A stretch of DNA of 64,000 nucleotides, from positions 1 through 64,000 of IMG/VR virus record IMGVR_UViG_3300034019_000586; one strand, given 5' to 3'. Below are positions 58,614 through 64,000 of the stretch, in pieces. Positions within the stretch are counted from its first letter, which is position 1. Each line of letters starts with the position of its first letter. Under the pieces are notes generated by a model. That model made no database searches, was not told where the DNA came from, and worked only from the letters and a program-made list of their open reading frames with translations. The DNA is from a virus. The position numbers and the translations under genes were made by a program.

Positions 58614-61090
58614 GTAGTGTAGTTGATTTATATGAGAAGGAAGATGAATACGTTATCCTCAATGATAGGGATGAGGACTTGTTTCCAATACCCATAAAAC
58701 TTCCATCACTAACGGAGTGGTATAGCAAGTATCTTGGTAGAGAAGTGTCTTGGGGCGAGGCCATAACCTATGTGGACGGATACGGCCTACACCCAAACGA
58801 TCAGGTTTTTAAGCACCAGCAAGTTCCCGAAAGAATCAAGTTAATTTATGAAACCACTTTCAATAAATTAAAGATAAAAAAGAAGTACAAGGAAATTACA
58901 GAAGTTTCGCAAGAAGACTTGTACGATGAAATAGAATCAAACCCGATATACTACAAAGAAGAGATTAAGTGGATGAAAACCCAAATTAAGCGGGTTATCT
59001 ACACGGGATATTGGTGTTTTATCAAGGGTAAACCGACATACCTTAATCCACCATTTTACTTCTTTCTCAACTTTTGGAAACTAAAAAACAAGAACAGAAA
59101 AGATAGTTTGCCCGACTACCGAAACTATCAAAGAGAAATGTTTACGGGGCTTTACTACGCCCATACCACAGATGATTTATTCTATAAGCACAGAGTGGTT
59201 TGGAGAGGCGACGACTTGGCACAACAGGAAACGCTTTTTAACGAATTTCAGTCAATGATTGACTTTGAGCGTGAATTAAAGCAGAAAGGAATTGCTTGTT
59301 TTCATCAGGCAGAAGTCACGGGAGGTATATGGCGTAAAAATCCAAACGGAAGAACTTGTAATGGAATTAATTTAATATCAGGTCGTCGTATTGCTAAAAC
59401 AGATAGCGCGTGTTGTTTTGGCTATTGGGCTACAATTAGAATACCCGAACAATTATTTGTGATTCAGGGATTGAACAAGGAGCAAGCCGTTGACAAGGTT
59501 TTCATTCAGAAAATTCAAGTTCCTGTAAGTAAGTTGCCATTCTTTTTTAGACCGCATATCAGAGGTAGAGAAGACGCAAAAGCGGGTATGACGTTTTTAT
59601 ACGATGGAGAAACACTTGCATCATATCGTGCAGGTGTTATTCCTGAACCGCACGGTGGCAGGATATTACCGCTTTCAAGTAACGAAAGGGCGGCAGACGG
59701 AGAGGAGGCCAATATTGTTTACATTGATGAACCCGGTAAGCGACTTGATAAAAAAGCACAAGAAAGGGATATACCTTCTTTGTGGTACGAGGTATTGAAA
59801 CCCGCAACCGAAATTGGTTCGGAGATCGTTGGAACTTGCATCATGCCTACGACGGTTGGCGAAATGGAATCAGGTGGTGGAGATCAGTTTTTGCGAATTG
59901 TAAACGATTCGCACTTTGACGACAGAACCGATAACGGCACTACGGTGTCAGGGCTTTTGAATATATTTTTAAGTGGTTACTACGCCATACCCGGATTTAT
60001 AGACAAGTGGGGATTTACGGTAATGGAAACACCTAAATTTCCCGTAATATCCAACACAGGTAAGTCAATAACAATGGGTGCAAGAGAGTGGCACGAAAAC
60101 CAAATTAGGCACTTTGAAAAGAACAAACAATGGGAGAAGCTGAACACGCACAACCGAAACTTCCCACCATCATTTAAGGCAGCGTTTCAATTAAACATGA
60201 AGGGTATGGGCATGACTGAAATCACCCTTCAAAAGATGAAAAACAGGGTAAGTGATTTAAGGTTTAGCAAGTCAGCACCGCCATATTCACGAATAGACTT
60301 TACGTTTATACCTAATTCTGAAAACGTAATGACCGAAATACATGATTTAGGTCGTTGGGTGTATTCATACTTGCCGCCAAAGCAAATGTGGAATCAGAAA
60401 ACAGTCGTAACCGAAGACGAAGGATACACAAGGCTTGGAACAAAAGGGCAGATTTACGCACCACACACTTCGGTAGCTAACAAATTCGTTATATGTTTTG
60501 ACCCCGTTAAATTTGATAAAATGAACCGTAGGGGAAGCGGCAGTTCAACTCCTGCTGCTGCGGTTTACTACAAAAGAGATATGACCGTTGATCCCGACAC
60601 AAAACCGAGAGATGAATGGGTTAGCGAGGACTATGTTGCTTTGATAGCACATAAAACAGACTTTAAGGAGGAAATTTATGAGGAGGTATTAAAGGCTGCA
60701 ATACTTTATGGCGCATATATTTATCCCGAAGCCAATGACGCCAATGACTTTATGCAGTGGATTCGCAAAAAGGGATATGATGGGTATTTACTAAGAGATA
60801 TTGATGAGAAAGGAAAACTTGCAGCCGTTCCCGGTGTTTGGGCAGACGCAAATACCATTGGTGACATGGTAACGAAAATGGTTGACTATTTCGCTCATAA
60901 TGTGTCTTACATGAAGATACCGCACATAATTGAGGATTGGTTAAAGATGAAGGGTGTTGATGATTTGACAAACCGAGATATTGCGGCTGCAACGGGATGG
61001 TGTCAGAGAGCGTCAGCACAAAGAACGGGTGAAGTTTATAAAGATTGGTATGGTGAAGTAGAGATAGATGATGAACCCGATATGTTTTAA
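58610..61090 (+). CDS. terL: Terminase large subunit
   Basis: An 826-residue DNA-packaging motor. The ATPase has the phage Walker A variant SGRRIAKT near residue 257 and the Walker B strand NIVYIDEPG near 370. The C-terminal RNase H-like nuclease shows its acids in ICFDPVKFD (about 627), YPEANDAND (about 705) and DANTIGDM (about 745). The length is close to crAss-like terminases. It cuts and pumps DNA into the prohead through the portal encoded next. Confidence 0.9.
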   Translation: MSSVVDLYEKEDEYVILNDRDEDLFPIPIKLPSLTEWYSKYLGREVSWGEAITYVDGYGLHPNDQVFKHQQVPERIKLIYETTFNKLKIKKKYKEITEVSQEDLYDEIESNPIYYKEEIKWMKTQIKRVIYTGYWCFIKGKPTYLNPPFYFFLNFWKLKNKNRKDSLPDYRNYQREMFTGLYYAHTTDDLFYKHRVVWRGDDLAQQETLFNEFQSMIDFERELKQKGIACFHQAEVTGGIWRKNPNGRTCNGINLISGRRIAKTDSACCFGYWATIRIPEQLFVIQGLNKEQAVDKVFIQKIQVPVSKLPFFFRPHIRGREDAKAGMTFLYDGETLASYRAGVIPEPHGGRILPLSSNERAADGEEANIVYIDEPGKRLDKKAQERDIPSLWYEVLKPATEIGSEIVGTCIMPTTVGEMESGGGDQFLRIVNDSHFDDRTDNGTTVSGLLNIFLSGYYAIPGFIDKWGFTVMETPKFPVISNTGKSITMGAREWHENQIRHFEKNKQWEKLNTHNRNFPPSFKAAFQLNMKGMGMTEITLQKMKNRVSDLRFSKSAPPYSRIDFTFIPNSENVMTEIHDLGRWVYSYLPPKQMWNQKTVVTEDEGYTRLGTKGQIYAPHTSVANKFVICFDPVKFDKMNRRGSGSSTPAAAVYYKRDMTVDPDTKPRDEWVSEDYVALIAHKTDFKEEIYEEVLKAAILYGAYIYPEANDANDFMQWIRKKGYDGYLLRDIDEKGKLAAVPGVWADANTIGDMVTKMVDYFAHNVSYMKIPHIIEDWLKMKGVDDLTNRDIAAATGWCQRASAQRTGEVYKDWYGEVEIDDEPDMF

Positions 61091-61123
61091 GATAAAAGAA
61101 AAATAAATTTTAATGCTAAAACA

Positions 61124-61156
61124 TTTGTTTTTAGTTAATTAAATAACATAGTTTTG
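61124..61156 (+). promoter_or_regulatory. Promoter TTTG-N21-TAGTTTTG before portal
   Basis: Both boxes match exactly with 21-nt spacing. The portal ATG (61164) begins 7 nt after the -7 box, so the expected transcript has little or no 5' leader. Confidence 0.75.
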
Positions 61157-61163
61157 CGTTTCG

Positions 61164-63572
61164 ATGTATCTAATCCCATTAAGTTCAGGATTTGCGTTTC
61201 CCGACGATAGTGTTTCGGAAAAGGAAAAGGCAGATGTTAAATTTGGCTCAAAAGTCGCTCGTGCTTTGTGGGCTAAATTTTGTCTTGGAGGCACTTATGG
61301 TTGGGGCTATAACGATTTACAGAACATAAAACTTATTCGTGATTACGGTGACGGTGTTCAGGATGAGAGAATTTATAGGGATTGGCACACCAATGGATCA
61401 CCGATAGGCGGTGGAAGGATTAATCAAGGAAACGGCAATCAGGGTGGAAGACACGCGAGGCTTGCAGCAACACAGATGCGCGGGGCAATGGTTAATATTT
61501 CTTACAAGCCATTTAGCCCAATACCTAAATTTAGTTCAACGGTAATTTCAATGCTTTCTGGCAACGATTACTTTGTTGAATTTACTTCGGTAAATAAAAA
61601 CGCCATTGATGAAAAGACGAGGAAAAAACTAAAACTGTTTTATGCCTCAACAATGGTAAACCCACTTGTTAAAGAACTTGGGCTTCCTGAAATACCGATT
61701 CCGTTTCAGCCAAAGGATGAGAGAGAACTTGAAATGCTCGAAAAACAGGGCGCGTTTAAGTCAGATATAGAGAGATCGTTGGAGCAGGTAGCGGAAACAG
61801 GATTTAAGTTGTCTAATTGGCCGTATAAAATTCGTAGAAAGTGCAATAAGGACGCTATTGACTTTAATTTAAGATGCGCTAAACTTTACACGGAAGCAAG
61901 CGGAGCGGTTAAATGGAGATACGTTGATGTGACAAGAATGATTGTTCTTTGGAACGACAATGACGATGAACCCGTTGGTATTGGTGACGTAAGGCTTGTA
62001 GATATTCAGTCTATTTACAAAGATTTAGTTGATTCAGGATATACCGAAGACGAAATTAAGGGCATTGCTAAAACGTATCAGGGTCAACAAATTGCGCAAT
62101 GGGCAAATGATTCAGTAATTTTTGAAAGGAAAGACCCACTAACAAACCGTTGGATGTGGCTTGACTTCAAAGTTCCTGTAATGGATTTTGATTACCTATC
62201 AACTGACTATCATCAGTTTGTAAAAGGAAAAGACAAAAAAGGAAAGACTTTTTACGAAAGAAACGAAAAGGTTGTTTCCGATAAGGAAAAAAGCAAGGAC
62301 AGAGAATACGATGATTACCAATGTAATTTTTGGTATGAGGGAAGTTATATTGTCGGAACGGACAAAACATTTAATTGGAGAAAGAAGCCAAATCAGGTTC
62401 AAGGTTCTAAATTAAACCCATGTAGTTCATACGTTTTTGACAGAGCATCGGATAACGGACAAGCACTTACACAAAGGGCTATTCCTATTGAAGATGAATT
62501 AATGTTTTCTGTTATTAAGAAACGTGCTGCGGTTGCCGCTTCTGCGCCAAAGGGCTACATTGTTGACGTAGGTGATAGCGGCAGAATAATGATTGGAGGT
62601 TCAGAGTATAGCGTTTTTGACTTAATTCATATGCACCGTCAAAACGGTATCATGTTGAAGAAAACAAGCGTAAACGCAGCAACGGGAAAGCAGACATCGA
62701 CACCAATTATAGAACTTGAAAACGGTCTTGGGAAGCAAGGGGATGAATGGCTAAGAGAAATTGCGGCTAATGTTTTCAACCTTGCAAGCACGTTTGGAAT
62801 TACCGACGCCACAGCCGCCCAAATGGAAACAAGTGGTGAAAAAGCCGTAGGGGTCTGGGAGGGTGAAATCCAATCAACTAACCACGCAATTTACCCGCTA
62901 AAGGTGTCTGAAATGGCTTTTAAGGAAAAACTTGCAGCGAGATATGCTTTGCAGGTACGGGTGAATATAAAGTACGATGATAGGTGTCGTGAATTTTATG
63001 AGAACCAACTTGGTAAGCACGTCATTGGTGTACTTGATTCAATAGATGAGATTTGCCTTGAAGACATAGGTGTAGTGGCAAAAGCACTTCCAAATGAGAA
63101 GAAGAAAGATCAAATCTTGATGAGGGCGGTTGAAATGAGTAAAATCGCAACCCGTGATGGAAGCACTTATTTAACACCCGCAGACGTTGAAAGGGTTAGT
63201 GAATTTCTTGAAAACGATGATATTGAGGGCGCACGTCAGTATATGTACGACCGTGAAAGGTTTAACAGGGAGAACGCGGAAAGGGTGGCGCAGGAAAGTA
63301 TGCAAATGACTATTAAAGGTCAACAAGAATCTGCAATGATCGCGGAACAAGCCAAACAGCAAACTATTCAAGTTGAACTTCAATCACAACTTGCAAAAAT
63401 CGAAGCTGAAAAGCAAAAAGAAATTGAGGTAATGAATTTGAAGTACGAACTTGAAAACAGAAACAAGGTAACAGAAATCAGAGAAAAAGGCAGCGAGGAC
63501 ATGAATCAGTTGCTTGTGGAGATCGAAGGTGAAAAACAAACAGGAACAAATATTAGAAACGATAAAACATAA
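61164..63572 (+). CDS. Portal protein
   Basis: An 802-residue protein directly after terminase, in the portal position. It has a mixed N-terminal part, a long clip/stem-like helical region, and a C-terminal coiled coil rich in Gln and Glu (about 680-795: MTIKGQQESAMIAEQAKQQT and on). This resembles crAss-like portals in size and layout. Twelve copies would form the DNA gate. It has its own promoter. Confidence 0.8.
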   Translation: MYLIPLSSGFAFPDDSVSEKEKADVKFGSKVARALWAKFCLGGTYGWGYNDLQNIKLIRDYGDGVQDERIYRDWHTNGSPIGGGRINQGNGNQGGRHARLAATQMRGAMVNISYKPFSPIPKFSSTVISMLSGNDYFVEFTSVNKNAIDEKTRKKLKLFYASTMVNPLVKELGLPEIPIPFQPKDERELEMLEKQGAFKSDIERSLEQVAETGFKLSNWPYKIRRKCNKDAIDFNLRCAKLYTEASGAVKWRYVDVTRMIVLWNDNDDEPVGIGDVRLVDIQSIYKDLVDSGYTEDEIKGIAKTYQGQQIAQWANDSVIFERKDPLTNRWMWLDFKVPVMDFDYLSTDYHQFVKGKDKKGKTFYERNEKVVSDKEKSKDREYDDYQCNFWYEGSYIVGTDKTFNWRKKPNQVQGSKLNPCSSYVFDRASDNGQALTQRAIPIEDELMFSVIKKRAAVAASAPKGYIVDVGDSGRIMIGGSEYSVFDLIHMHRQNGIMLKKTSVNAATGKQTSTPIIELENGLGKQGDEWLREIAANVFNLASTFGITDATAAQMETSGEKAVGVWEGEIQSTNHAIYPLKVSEMAFKEKLAARYALQVRVNIKYDDRCREFYENQLGKHVIGVLDSIDEICLEDIGVVAKALPNEKKKDQILMRAVEMSKIATRDGSTYLTPADVERVSEFLENDDIEGARQYMYDRERFNRENAERVAQESMQMTIKGQQESAMIAEQAKQQTIQVELQSQLAKIEAEKQKEIEVMNLKYELENRNKVTEIREKGSEDMNQLLVEIEGEKQTGTNIRNDKT

Positions 63573-63577
63573 ACAAA

Positions 63578-64000
63578 ATGGCAGAGGAAAACGGAAAAGT
63601 ACAGACGGATGAAGTTGTAACAACAGAAACTACAACCACCGAAACAACACAAACACAAGATCAACCTTATTATTCACAGTTTGGTGAATTTAGTTCAGAG
63701 GATGAATTTAAGTCATGGGTTGATGAGGCAAAAACGGTAGTTAATTCAAAGAGTGAGATTGAAAGGGTTAAATCGGAGTACGAAAACCAACTTCGGTTTT
63801 TGGGTGAGGCAGAGGTAGATATTGACCCCGAAATTTCCACGCTTAATGAATTTAAGAAAAAAGGAATAAGCATTGATATTGCGACAAGAGTTACTTCATT
63901 TGACGCAGAAAAGTCTAATGACAACCCACTTGCAACACTTATTCTTGCGGAGGCTGTGTCAAACCCAAACAAGTTCAACAAACTTGGTCACGCAGGTATT
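63578..64000 (+). CDS. Partial gene, scaffold-like protein
   Basis: ATG 63578, open to the window edge (141 codons seen). Thr/Glu-rich start (MAEENGKVQTDEVVTTETTT) and acidic helical sequence follow. Acidic, low-complexity proteins between portal and major capsid are usually scaffolds. The rest, and the capsid gene, lie outside. Confidence 0.62.
   Translation, partial: MAEENGKVQTDEVVTTETTTTETTQTQDQPYYSQFGEFSSEDEFKSWVDEAKTVVNSKSEIERVKSEYENQLRFLGEAEVDIDPEISTLNEFKKKGISIDIATRVTSFDAEKSNDNPLATLILAEAVSNPNKFNKLGHAGI

Noticed and set aside
1-64000. Integrase, transposase, or phage polymerase genes
   Set aside because: No tyrosine or serine recombinase, IS transposase, DNA polymerase or RNA polymerase motif was recognised on either strand. 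The unseen part of the genome cannot be judged.

Overview
The window is most of the genome of a tailed, probably podovirus-like bacteriophage of a Bacteroidota host. The host is inferred from TAnnTTTG -7 promoter boxes with TTTG/TTG about 19-21 nt upstream, from the families present (DUF3127 single-strand binding proteins, DUF4373 replication protein, DUF3560), and from A-rich rather than Shine-Dalgarno-like start regions. The head-tail proteins (about 800-residue portal and terminase, a 1258-residue beta-rich stabilization-type protein, giant internal proteins, no tape measure) recall crAss-like phages. No DNA or RNA polymerase gene is visible, so I do not assign an order. The right edge cuts a gene just after the portal and the left edge starts among head-tail connector genes. 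The major capsid gene therefore most likely lies in a short missing piece, and the window is probably an arbitrary cut of a circular or circularly permuted genome.

Layout. A rightward transcription block runs from about 46.1 kb to the right edge and continues from position 1 to 25.08 kb. It holds a ribbon-helix-helix regulator with its operator array, small early genes, a second SSB, GroES-like proteins, a glycosyltransferase/methyltransferase island, terminase, portal and scaffold-like genes, then connectors, the stabilization protein, ejection proteins with a ferritin-like gene between the two largest, holin, M15 endolysin and tail fibre. A leftward block runs from a strong promoter at 44.75 kb to 25.18 kb. 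It holds many small early genes, a recombination module (annealing protein, coiled-coil protein, YqaJ-type exonuclease, NinG), a possible spanin pair, DUF4373 and DnaB replication genes, an ATP-pyrophosphatase/deoxyribosyltransferase-like pair and an SSB. The two blocks converge on a bidirectional terminator at 25.12 kb and diverge from a 1.3 kb gene-poor control region at 44.76-46.12 kb.

The most unusual feature lies inside the leftward block at 36.63-39.75 kb. It is a run of seven small cassettes separated by six imperfect palindromes of about 96-135 bp, bounded by RYYYAAC and GTTRRRY core sites, with a half-site at each end. This is the architecture of integron gene cassettes (attC sites) without a visible integrase, i.e. 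a CALIN-like array carried by a phage. All seven ORFs point leftward with the phage operon. Four stop codons lie in the R'' core of a complete downstream attC site and a fifth in the left half-site. Four ORFs, including a DNA methyltransferase, start inside the preceding site, so attC sequence encodes their N-termini. The first cassette ORF is coupled to the phage gene before it by an ATGA overlap.

Other notable systems are a tightly coupled glycan-decoration island including a GT7 beta-1,4-galactosyltransferase-like enzyme, two GroES-like co-chaperonins, two divergent DUF3127 SSB paralogues on opposite strands, a nine-copy GTATAG operator array, and an 840-bp non-coding region with loop-loop complementary hairpins.
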